From Erysipelotrichaceae bacterium (lineage in GTDB: Bacteria > Bacillota_I > Bacilli_A > Erysipelotrichales > Erysipelotrichaceae), in the NCBI GenBank assembly GCA_003520745.1, contig DOUE01000002.1, positions 1-8,291 of the forward strand: a stretch of DNA of 8,291 nucleotides, read 5' to 3'. The translations under genes and the position numbers were made by a program. The notes under the pieces are model-generated. The model was given only the letters and a program-made list of their open reading frames with translations, did no database searches and was not told the DNA's origin. This document shows, piece by piece, positions 1 through 6,342 of this stretch; the first letter of the stretch is position 1, and each line of letters starts with the position of its first letter.

Positions 1-133
<133 letters not shown>

Positions 134-282
134 ATTTGCTCATTGTTTTTGTTTATTTTAACCGTTCAAAACGGTTCGGCATTCCTGCCGTTTGTTTCTT
201 TTTGAATCGACGTGATTTCCTATTTAGTTTTCAAAGATCCGCTCGTCGCTCTTCGTTCTTCGTTTCCGTTTCCCGTGAGCGC
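134..282 (-). promoter_or_regulatory. 16S rRNA leader (transcribed spacer)
   Basis: This stretch lies between the predicted start of the P2 transcript (about base 282) and the mature 16S 5' end. It holds a boxA-like antitermination signal (226-240). Two compact hairpins sit just before 16S: arms 177-181/186-190 with a 4-nt loop, and arms 160-166/170-176 with a 3-nt loop. Such leader hairpins commonly take part in rRNA folding and processing. The long RNase III stalk cannot be tested because the 3' end of 16S is outside the window. I see no protein gene. Confidence 0.75.
226..240 (-). promoter_or_regulatory. boxA antitermination site of the rrn leader
   Basis: The minus strand reads GGATCTTTGAAAACT, close to the boxA element (TCTTTGAAAACT core) found in Bacillus-type rRNA leaders. 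In that setting it recruits Nus factors to the elongating polymerase and prevents premature termination on rRNA operons. Its position, about 95 nt before mature 16S and downstream of both promoters, fits this role. Assignment is by motif only. Confidence 0.7.
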
Positions 283-288
283 TTATTT

Positions 289-317
289 ATAATACCAAAC
301 CGACTACCCTCTGTCAA
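289..317 (-). promoter_or_regulatory. rrn promoter P2 (sigma-A type)
   Basis: On the minus strand a perfect -35 TTGACA (317-312) is followed by a 17-nt spacer and -10 TATTAT (294-289). A TG one base before the -10 gives an extended -10. The predicted start is near base 282, about 150 nt before 16S. The near-consensus sequence and position mark it as the proximal rRNA promoter. Confidence 0.85.
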
Positions 318-475
318 CAACTTTCGGTCGATTCCAAGCCACTTTTTCGCATTTCGCAATATCCGCCAATCTGATTGCGGGATATCCCGTAAGACACAAA
401 AATCGGCTACTAAAACCATCCGTAAGTACGGCTCACGATAACATGAATCATCGTTTCCTTTTCAGAGGTATACCT
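318..475 (-). promoter_or_regulatory. Inter-promoter region of the rrn operon with three short palindromes
   Basis: This DNA between the two rRNA promoters holds no convincing gene. It contains three compact dyads: a perfect 10-bp palindrome AGGTATACCT at 466-475, directly downstream of the P1 -10; arms CCGTA/TACGG around a 2-nt centre at 420-431; and a perfect 12-bp palindrome CGGGATATCCCG at 378-389. Any could be a protein-binding site or a hairpin in the P1 transcript. No regulator is identified and chance cannot be excluded. Confidence 0.4.
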
Positions 476-503
476 ATTATAACAGACTAAAAGCGCATTA
501 CAA
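476..503 (-). promoter_or_regulatory. rrn promoter P1 (distal, sigma-A type)
   Basis: On the minus strand a perfect -10 TATAAT (481-476) lies 16 nt downstream of a -35-like TTGTAA (503-498, 4 of 6 matches). Tandem promoters are usual for rRNA operons in Bacillus relatives, and the distance to 16S (about 340 nt) is plausible. The -35 is weaker than that of P2, and a perfect palindrome sits over the predicted start site. Confidence 0.65.
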
Positions 504-566
504 GGAATGTGTTCCGTTTTTCACCCCGCTTGTGTGAAAGTTGATGAGAGGTGGTTCATGTCTTGT

Positions 567-592
567 TTCGATGCATTGGGTAACCAATCGAA
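567..592 (-). other. Hairpin downstream of the SRPBCC gene, possible weak 3' end
   Basis: Arms 588-592/567-571 (TTCGA/TCGAA) and 584-587/576-579 (TTGG/CCAA) form a 9-bp stem with a 4-nt bulge and a 4-nt loop just after the SRPBCC stop codon. No U-tract follows on the minus strand, so it is not a classical intrinsic terminator. It might stabilise a 3' end. The remaining bases of 504-600 show nothing else recognisable. Confidence 0.3.
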
Positions 593-600
593 GGCTTTGT

Positions 601-1050
601 CTATCTTTCGCAGATCTCTTTGAGTTTTAGTAGTGCCTTGCGCCAATCTTCCTTGAAGTCTTCGAAATAGGCTTCCGGGGTATCCACATCCACGATGAAG
701 AGCGTTTTGTCGTCATCGGCCTCGACCAGGGTATACTCCTCATAGCCGGGCGTCCATTCCTTTGCCTGCTCGCTTGTGAAGTCTTCGACCCCGTCGACGA
801 TCATCCCTACATGGTTGATCACGATGTGGTTGGGGTAATCGCTGATGAGGATTTTCGAGAGGATGCCGGTTTCTTTGCCATCGCTTCCCATCGTTACGAA
901 CCGGATCGCATCCCCCTGTTTCCAACTTCCGACGAAATACGATCCTTCATGAAACAAAGCCGTCCACTCATTGAATCGTTCGGCACTCACGACCGCGTCC
1001 CAAACGGAATGGATCGGCGCGTCGATTCTGATTTCCGTATGTAATTTCAT
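601..1050 (-). CDS. SRPBCC (AHSA1/START-like) domain protein
   Basis: This 149-residue protein has the usual length for a single SRPBCC domain, a helix-grip fold with a deep hydrophobic pocket. The start MKLHTEIRIDAP is chosen because GGAGG lies 8 nt upstream; a longer frame to 1155 would run through the promoter and lacks such a site. The N-terminal beta-strand and helix pattern (IDAPIHSVWDAV, residues 9-20, then ERFNEW 24-29) is typical. GSYFVGSWKQGD (36-47), DGVEDFTSEQAKEW (86-99) and a C-terminal amphipathic helix ending KLKEIC also fit the AHSA1-like subfamily. No catalytic residues define a reaction, and the ligand is unknown. The gene has its own promoter and sits alone between the rplA terminator and the rRNA promoters. 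Family call is firm; function is unknown. Confidence 0.88.
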   Translation of the reverse strand: MKLHTEIRIDAPIHSVWDAVVSAERFNEWTALFHEGSYFVGSWKQGDAIRFVTMGSDGKETGILSKILISDYPNHIVINHVGMIVDGVEDFTSEQAKEWTPGYEEYTLVEADDDKTLFIVDVDTPEAYFEDFKEDWRKALLKLKEICER

Positions 1051-1069
1051 TACTTTGCCTCCAGTCACG

Positions 1070-1089
1070 CATGCCGATCGCCCGGCATG
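1070..1089 (-). other. Dyad in the 5' UTR of the SRPBCC gene
   Basis: Perfect 7-bp arms CATGCCG/CGGCATG separated by 6 nt lie between the promoter and the Shine-Dalgarno sequence. No U-tract follows, so it is not a terminator. It may be an operator just downstream of the transcription start or an mRNA hairpin. No binding protein can be named. Confidence 0.4.
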
Positions 1090-1102
1090 GTTATGTATCT
1101 CC

Positions 1103-1131
1103 ATTATATCGATTTGACGCCGCCATGCCAT
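1103..1131 (-). promoter_or_regulatory. Promoter of the SRPBCC gene
   Basis: On the minus strand a perfect -10 TATAAT (1108-1103) lies 17 nt after ATGGCA (1131-1126, 4 of 6 matches to TTGACA). It sits between the rplA terminator and the SRPBCC start, giving a 5' UTR of roughly 45 nt. Spacing and the perfect -10 make it convincing, and it supports the shorter start for the protein. Confidence 0.7.
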
Positions 1132-1160
1132 CTGCACGCCCGACCCTAAGGTCAAGGCAT

Positions 1161-1186
1161 AAAAAAACGCACCCTTGCGGATGCGT
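1161..1186 (-). terminator. Intrinsic terminator of rplK-rplA
   Basis: The minus strand reads ACGCATCC-GCAA-GGGTGCGT, an 8-bp stem (one T-G wobble) closed by a GCAA tetraloop and followed directly by seven T. It begins 9 nt after the rplA stop. This is a strong rho-independent terminator. It shows that the L11-L1 unit ends here and does not continue into rplJ-rplL. Confidence 0.93.
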
Positions 1187-1194
1187 CGTTGGAT

Positions 1195-1884
1195 TTAGAA
1201 TGTTGCGGTATCGACTTTGATGCCGGGGCCCATGACGCCGGAGAGAACGACGTTCTTCATGAAGACGCCTTTGACGACGGCCGGACGGGCACGCAGCAGG
1301 ACATCGTAGATCGCTTTGAAGTTTTCGTGCAATTGTTCGTCGGTGAACGAGAGTTTCCCGATCAGGACGTTGATGTTGCCTTCTTTGTCGACACGGTATT
1401 CGACTTTACCTTTTTTGATATCGTTGATCGCTTTGGTGACATCCATCGTGACGGTACCGGTCTTCGGGTTCGGCATCAAGCCTTTCGGGCCCAACAGCTT
1501 ACCTAATTTACCGAGTTCGCCCATCATGTCCGGGGTCGCGACGATGATATCGAATTCAAACCAGCCGCCTTTGATCTTTTCGAGGAGTTCTTTTCCCCCG
1601 ACGACATCGGCACCGGCATCAAGCGCTTCTTTTTCTTTCGGACCTTGCGTAATGACGCATACCTTTTGGGTACGGCCCGTTCCGTGAGGAAGAACCATCG
1701 CTCCACGGATCTGTTGATCGGCGTGACGCGGGTCGACGTTCAAACGGAAAGAGACTTGGACGGAAGCGTTGAATTTAACGAAATTCGTTTCGCGAGTCAA
1801 GGTGATGGCTTCCGAAACGGGATACAGTTTGGTACGGTCAACCAATTTGGCGGCCGCGAGATACTTCTTGCCTTGTTTTGCCAT
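1195..1884 (-). CDS. rplA: 50S ribosomal protein L1
   Basis: The 229-residue product has the standard length for bacterial L1, the protein of the mobile L1 stalk that binds 23S rRNA and helps release deacylated tRNA from the E site. Recognisable blocks are VLPHGTGR (64-71), the hallmark GPKGLMPNPKTGT (132-144) in domain II, and the C-terminal segment with MGPGIKVD. The ATG start has AGGAGG upstream that overlaps the rplK TAG stop, leaving 12 nt between the genes, so they are co-transcribed. L1 is a translational repressor of its own L11-L1 mRNA in several bacteria; the rplK leader is where such a site would lie. No truncation or missing motif is seen. Confidence 0.98.
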   Translation of the reverse strand: MAKQGKKYLAAAKLVDRTKLYPVSEAITLTRETNFVKFNASVQVSFRLNVDPRHADQQIRGAMVLPHGTGRTQKVCVITQGPKEKEALDAGADVVGGKELLEKIKGGWFEFDIIVATPDMMGELGKLGKLLGPKGLMPNPKTGTVTMDVTKAINDIKKGKVEYRVDKEGNINVLIGKLSFTDEQLHENFKAIYDVLLRARPAVVKGVFMKNVVLSGVMGPGIKVDTATF

Positions 1885-1896
1885 TTTAGTTGCCTC

Positions 1897-2319
1897 CTAT
1901 TTGTTGTAGCCTTCGATGACGATACCCATGTTACGAGCGGTACCGGCGACGATGGCCATGGCGCCTTCAACATCGTTTGCGTTCAAGTCCGGCATTTTGT
2001 ACTCGGCGATCTTACGCAGGTCTTCGACGCTGATGGTTCCGACTTTGGTCGTTTTCGAACTGGCGGAGCCGCTCTTTACATTGGCGGCTTTCTTCAGCAT
2101 GACCGAAGCAGGGGTTGTCTTCAAGACGAATGTAAACGATTTGTCTTCGAACGCGGTGATGATTACCGGAACGATGTCGCCTGCGCGATCCTTGGTCGCA
2201 TCGTTGAATGCGGAACAGAATTGCGGCATGTTGACGCTGGCGGATGCCAACGCAGGTCCCGGGCGGCAAGCGCCTGCCGGAAACTGGAGTTTGACGACTT
2301 TTGCAATTTTCTTACTCAC
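1897..2319 (-). CDS. rplK: 50S ribosomal protein L11, short proline-loop form
   Basis: The 140-residue product is L11, which binds the GTPase-associated centre of 23S rRNA and acts in factor-dependent steps and the stringent response. The start is GTG, with AAGGAGG 8 nt upstream. Conserved parts include VKLQFPAG (9-16), DKSFTF, TTPA and LKKAA in the middle, and DLNANDVEGAMAIVAGTARNMGI near the end. The odd feature is the N-terminal loop. The usual form has roughly AGKANPAPPVGPALG, whereas here it reads AGACRPGPALA (15-25). About four residues are missing, including the PxPPV prolines. From memory, Mollicutes L11 proteins share this shorter form. Thiostrepton-class antibiotics contact these prolines, so altered sensitivity is possible. 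Confidence 0.97.
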   Translation of the reverse strand: MSKKIAKVVKLQFPAGACRPGPALASASVNMPQFCSAFNDATKDRAGDIVPVIITAFEDKSFTFVLKTTPASVMLKKAANVKSGSASSKTTKVGTISVEDLRKIAEYKMPDLNANDVEGAMAIVAGTARNMGIVIEGYNK

Positions 2320-2405
2320 AGAATTTCCTCCTTGTTTGGAAATTTCGTAGCCGTGGTTGACGGATGATTGCGCATCCTCCCACGCTAGAAAGGCCGTAAA
2401 TCGGC
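2320..2405 (-). promoter_or_regulatory. 5' leader of rplK-rplA mRNA with two hairpins
   Basis: The predicted transcript starts near base 2405 and has about 85 nt before the GTG. It can form a short hairpin GCCG-ATTTA-CGGC at its 5' end and a second one, GGATG-CGCAAT-CATCC, before the Shine-Dalgarno sequence. L1 or L11 autoregulation often uses such leaders, but I cannot match either hairpin confidently to a known L1-binding motif. The first hairpin has only a weak pyrimidine tail, so it is not a convincing terminator for the adhesin gene. Confidence 0.4.
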
Positions 2406-2411
2406 TTATTT

Positions 2412-2440
2412 ATTATAGGATACAAGTCAGGGATTGTCAA
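2412..2440 (-). promoter_or_regulatory. Consensus sigma-A promoter of rplK-rplA
   Basis: On the minus strand TTGACA (2440-2435) and TATAAT (2417-2412) are separated by exactly 17 nt, a full match to the sigma-A consensus. The -35 overlaps the TGA stop codon of the adhesin gene. It gives the L11-L1 genes their own strong start even though the nusG transcript is terminated far upstream. Confidence 0.93.
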
Positions 2441-5400
2441 CGTGTACCTTTCCTTGGTTTCCGAATCAACAAACCCATCAGAATCAAGAGCGATCCGGCG
2501 ATGCACAGCGTCGGGTCGACCCCGATCCCGGTATGCGGCAGCTTCGGCTTTTCACGATTCGTGATTGTCATTGTAGCGTTGCGGACGTCGCTTGTCAAGG
2601 TGATCGGACCGGATATGGAGACGGTGTAGGTTGACGCATCGAGTTCTTCGACGTTGTACTCGCCAAGCAGGATGCCTACGATTTTCAGCGGTGTCCCGTT
2701 CTCGATCGAGAAAGTTTGTCCGTCCGGGAAACTCGGACCGGTGATGTTGATTTTGAATTCCTTCACTTCGTTCTTGACGTTGCCGTTTGCATCCAAAAGG
2801 ATTTTTTCAAGGGTCAAGGTACCACGGATTTCTTGATTGGTAACCTCGATCTCTCCCTTACGGTCATCAACCGTAAGGATGACGTTTGAACTTTTGGTTA
2901 CGTCGTAGCCCTCGGAACCGACTTCGACGACCGAATATTCCCCAAGCAGCAAGCCTTCGATGCGCAGAGGCGAACCCGACGTTACTTCAAAAGCCATACC
3001 GTCGGGATAACTCGGACCGGTGACGTTCAAGGTGAACGCCCTGGGTTCCAAGATGGGTTGTCCTAGATAATCCAACAACGTCTTACTTAGCGTCAACGAA
3101 CCTCGGATTTCTTGGTTGGTTACATTAAGGATGGCGGTTTGGTTCTCGACGCTTAACGTGACGTTGGCGCCGATGGTGACATCGTAGCCTTCCGAATCGA
3201 CTTCGACGACCGAATATTCACCCAATATAAGGTTCTCGATCAAAAGCGGGGTTCCGGCCAGGACGACGAATTCTCTTCCGTCGGGATAGCTCGGACCCGT
3301 GACGTTCAACGTGAACGGTCGGGATTCCGGGATGGCTTGTCCGTTGTAGTCCAGAAGCGATTTATTGAGCGTCAGCGAACCGGTGATGGCATCGTCGAGT
3401 TGTTCGACGTCCGCGATGTTCGCGGTGGTCGTTAAGCGTACCTTGATCGGCGTCGGATCGATCGTATAGCCATACGGGGCGACGAGTTCGACGATCGTGT
3501 AGGTTTTCATGCCGAGATTCGGGAAAACGGCGATGCCGTCGGCTCCGGTCGTCGCTTCGGCGACTTTTCTCCCGAAACTATTGTAGATGCCAAACGTGGC
3601 GCCTTGAAGGTTCAACGTGGGTTGTTCCGCCGCTCCTTTGCGTACGCGGATTTCTCCGACGATCCCGCCGCCTCCCGCCGAGACACCGTCATCCAGCACG
3701 ACGACGGAAATCGCGGTCGACCCGGCATTGTTGACGGTACCCGATCCGTTCATGGTGATCACGTTGTTAACGTTTATGCGTTCCACGAGCACATCGGTCG
3801 TGAACTCCAAGCGGTATGGCGAGTTCGTGGTGCCAAGAATCTTGAAATTGAAGACGCGGGTTACCTCGTCATAGGCCACTTCATAGGCGCTTGGATCCAT
3901 CGGAGTAGCTGCTTTCACCAACGAACCGTCCGCCTGCAACGTCATGGCATAAAGTCGCACGGACGCGGTGTCCAACGCCAACCCTTCCTGCAAAGCATCG
4001 ATGAGTTCGATGTCGGTGAAAGTGACGGCGTTGGGGTTGATGGTCACGCCCCATAGGATGTAGTCCGAACCGGTGGTGTAGTTTCCGGTCTTGGTGACGA
4101 TGGTGTTGTTGACGATCTGCGAAGCGCTGGCCGTCAGATTGGGGATTTCATCGCTGACATACGTGACGCGGTTGGTGAAGGTCTTGTTGCCGTTGATGAG
4201 CAAAAACCCTTCCTTGACTTCGGTTTGAAAGGTGACGATCACTTGATGGTCTAACAGACCGGGGAAACTCAACGTGAACGCGTCTTGGGATGTTAGGTCG
4301 TTTATCGGGTAAAGGGTCGGGTTGAAGGTATAGGGGTCGAGGGTTGAAAGGGTCAACGTGTCGGGAAGCAACGTCAGTCCCGCCGGGAGTAGATCCGTGA
4401 CGACCACGTTGTTTTGAACCAGTTGGTTACGGTTCACCACAAGACGCCATGTAATGCGCCGTGTCTGGTAATTGTAGGCCGAGGCAATTTCCTTGGCGAT
4501 CATTTGGCTGCGCACGACTTTGTTGACGGTCGAGGATTGGACGGTATCGCGGATTCCGTCACCGTAAAGATAGGCCGTATTGGGCAGGTTGACGTTCGCA
4601 TTGACATAAAGCATGTCGAAAGTGATCAAGCGTGTCCGAAACGTCAAGGTGACGCTTGATGTTAGCGGATTATCAAACACATACTCGATCGTCCCGCTCT
4701 TGGTCAGATCCAAAGGATCGGCCGGCGTGTAGGTAAGCGTGCCGGTAACGCCGGCGGTGGTGACGCTGAAGCTCCCGGCGACGTATTCCATCGATTTCGG
4801 GATGAAATCCACAAAGCGCGCATTCGCAATGGCGATGTTGTTTCGATTGAGGGTCACCGTCCACGTATGCAAGTTGTTTGTCAGCCGATTGAAGTTTTGA
4901 TTGCTGCCGGAGACGGTTTTACTGATGATTCCACCCGGGTTGACGACTCCGACTCCCGCCGTATCGCTGGGTGTCCCCGAAGTATTCGTCGACCAACTCA
5001 TGCTTGCGGTATTGGTGTAGGTCGTCCCCGCATTGGCGTTGTAGACGGCGGGGTCCGTGACCCTTGCGTCGAATTCCAATCCATAGATATCGGTGATCGT
5101 TTGGTCGAAAAGATAGCGAATCAATGTTTTCCCATCCGCTTGCACCGTCATCGTATAGGATCCAAGCGTTTCCACGGCGGCTTGGGTGAGTGCGACGCGG
5201 GTATTATCCGGAAGCCGGAGGTAGAACGTCCCGTCGACCGGTGTCAAACCGGCAGGTAGAAGATCGTTGATCCATGCCCCGCTTAAACTGTGTTTGAGTA
5301 GATTGACGCGCACCGACCAATGGATGAGTTGTTTGTCGGTCCCATCCAAACTTCCGGTCTTCGTAATCCAGTTGGTCTGGATCGTCGCCGCGGACTCGGC

Positions 5401-6339
5401 CAGTTGGGTAACATCCCTGAATACGCGTGCGGTGTTGGTAAAACTCAGGACCTCCGTGTTTCCGTTTTCGGCAGTGAACGCCGTGGAAGTCGGGCTTGTC
5501 TGATAGGTCAGGGTTTGGACGGAATCGATGCTGGAAGGAAAGGCATAACGGATCGTTCGGGTGGAAGACGTGAATGTCGGGGTGACCGACACCCCGTTCT
5601 TCGACATGCTCCCAACCACGAAGACTTGATTCGAACTATATACGTCGTCGACGATGATGCCGGAGGTTCTTCCTTCCGGGGTGACCAAGATCGTCCAGGT
5701 GATGCGGTTGGTCGAAGGGTCGTAGACCCCGCTCTTCGCGACCGATACGGCGACGTTGGGTTCATCCGGCGCAACCAATCCGATTTCGATGATCTCCCCT
5801 TCGAACACCAAAGAAACCGGCTCGGTCGTGGTCGTATCCAGGATTTCATCGCTGAAAGTCCCGTTGATTTCAAACCAGCCGAACATGCCGGTATGCGTTT
5901 GGACATAGTCGGTGAACGTGATGGTGGCCAATCCGTCGGCATCGACCTTCAAGACACCCAAGATGTCGCTTGTCCCGTTGACGATCAGGTTTTTTCCGGT
6001 CGCCGGGACGTTGTATGTCAGTTCGTCGGGCAATTGGATTCGATAGACATCCCCGGCCGCATACAGGTATTCTTCCTGCGTGTCGGGGTTTTCGTCCAGA
6101 AGGTTGAATTCATAGCGGACTTGCAGGATCGCATCCCGCGCGACATCCGCATAGTTTCCGTCAAGGTCGGGGGAAATCAGATTCCCTTCCACATCTTTGA
6201 TGATGAGGGAGGAATGGATGACATCCATGCGTTGGCTGACGTCGTTGGGTAGATCGGCATAAACTTGATTCGTGTTGATCGGAAGCAAGAATTGGAGTAG
6301 CAAGAGTGCCATTGATAATAAAGCGACGGATTTTTTCAT
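2437..6339 (-). CDS. LPXTG-anchored Cna/SpaA-type multi-domain adhesin
   Basis: A 1300-residue surface protein. The signal peptide (1-28) has a KK start, a hydrophobic core and likely cleavage at VYA-D. Residues 29-200 resemble MSCRAMM/Cna N-domains, with ITFTDYV (140-146) like their TYTFTDYVD motif. Five modules follow, beginning at K202, K327, K474, K616 and K750. Each has a (V/I)xD motif 30-37 residues on and an Asn about 100-116 residues on (N302, N443, N587, N723, N864), the Lys/Asp/Asn pattern of isopeptide-forming Cna N2 domains. A glycine linker leads to a SpaA/Cna-B domain (895-985; K901, E951 in VELVAPYGY). Three 93-residue Cna-B-like repeats come next, then LPHTG (1267-1271), a hydrophobic helix and the basic tail RKPRKGTR. 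It starts 3 nt after the sortase stop with GAGG upstream, so the sortase is its likely partner. The bound ligand is unknown; collagen is only one possibility. Confidence 0.93.
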   Translation of the reverse strand: MKKSVALLSMALLLLQFLLPINTNQVYADLPNDVSQRMDVIHSSLIIKDVEGNLISPDLDGNYADVARDAILQVRYEFNLLDENPDTQEEYLYAAGDVYRIQLPDELTYNVPATGKNLIVNGTSDILGVLKVDADGLATITFTDYVQTHTGMFGWFEINGTFSDEILDTTTTEPVSLVFEGEIIEIGLVAPDEPNVAVSVAKSGVYDPSTNRITWTILVTPEGRTSGIIVDDVYSSNQVFVVGSMSKNGVSVTPTFTSSTRTIRYAFPSSIDSVQTLTYQTSPTSTAFTAENGNTEVLSFTNTARVFRDVTQLAESAATIQTNWITKTGSLDGTDKQLIHWSVRVNLLKHSLSGAWINDLLPAGLTPVDGTFYLRLPDNTRVALTQAAVETLGSYTMTVQADGKTLIRYLFDQTITDIYGLEFDARVTDPAVYNANAGTTYTNTASMSWSTNTSGTPSDTAGVGVVNPGGIISKTVSGSNQNFNRLTNNLHTWTVTLNRNNIAIANARFVDFIPKSMEYVAGSFSVTTAGVTGTLTYTPADPLDLTKSGTIEYVFDNPLTSSVTLTFRTRLITFDMLYVNANVNLPNTAYLYGDGIRDTVQSSTVNKVVRSQMIAKEIASAYNYQTRRITWRLVVNRNQLVQNNVVVTDLLPAGLTLLPDTLTLSTLDPYTFNPTLYPINDLTSQDAFTLSFPGLLDHQVIVTFQTEVKEGFLLINGNKTFTNRVTYVSDEIPNLTASASQIVNNTIVTKTGNYTTGSDYILWGVTINPNAVTFTDIELIDALQEGLALDTASVRLYAMTLQADGSLVKAATPMDPSAYEVAYDEVTRVFNFKILGTTNSPYRLEFTTDVLVERINVNNVITMNGSGTVNNAGSTAISVVVLDDGVSAGGGGIVGEIRVRKGAAEQPTLNLQGATFGIYNSFGRKVAEATTGADGIAVFPNLGMKTYTIVELVAPYGYTIDPTPIKVRLTTTANIADVEQLDDAITGSLTLNKSLLDYNGQAIPESRPFTLNVTGPSYPDGREFVVLAGTPLLIENLILGEYSVVEVDSEGYDVTIGANVTLSVENQTAILNVTNQEIRGSLTLSKTLLDYLGQPILEPRAFTLNVTGPSYPDGMAFEVTSGSPLRIEGLLLGEYSVVEVGSEGYDVTKSSNVILTVDDRKGEIEVTNQEIRGTLTLEKILLDANGNVKNEVKEFKINITGPSFPDGQTFSIENGTPLKIVGILLGEYNVEELDASTYTVSISGPITLTSDVRNATMTITNREKPKLPHTGIGVDPTLCIAGSLLILMGLLIRKPRKGTR
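2545..3381 (-). repeat. Three tandem 279-bp repeats in the adhesin stalk
   Basis: Three in-frame units of exactly 93 codons start at G987, G1080 and G1173 (bases 3381, 3102 and 2823). All begin G(S/T)LTL and share TGPS(Y/F)PDG, LLGEY or ILGEY, and a terminal (V/I)TN. Each has Lys, Glu and Asn at identical offsets: K993/E1046/N1075, K1086/E1139/N1168, K1179/E1232/N1261. This is the Cna-B isopeptide triad arrangement. The first two units are also visibly similar at DNA level, suggesting a more recent duplication; the third is more diverged. Confidence 0.9.
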
Positions 6340-6342
6340 GAT

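Noticed and set aside
231..419. 62-residue minus-strand frame upstream of 16S
   Set aside because: It overlaps the P2 promoter and boxA, and its sequence has no protein-like family signal.
1051..1155. N-terminal extension of the SRPBCC protein
   Set aside because: It would cover the perfect TATAAT and the leader dyad; the internal ATG at 1050 has the proper GGAGG site and matches the family start.
2390..2407. Intrinsic terminator for the adhesin gene
   Set aside because: The stem is only about 4-6 bp with a bulge and is followed by CTTTCT rather than a U-run; it also lies after the rplK promoter.
2437..2439. TGA as Trp (Mollicutes code 4)
   Set aside because: Reading through TGA would extend the adhesin past its normal basic LPXTG tail; Trp codons in these genes are TGG.
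2312..2506. 64-residue minus-strand frame between adhesin and rplK
   Set aside because: It overlaps the adhesin end, the consensus promoter and the leader in another frame; no family resemblance.
2545..3381. Possible CRISPR-like or mobile-element repeats
   Set aside because: The 279-bp repeats are in-frame protein modules with no spacers, transposase or terminal inverted repeats.
5320..6252. 310-residue plus-strand frame opposite the adhesin
   Set aside because: A shadow of the minus-strand codon pattern, with low-complexity Arg/Asp/Gly composition and no ribosome site.
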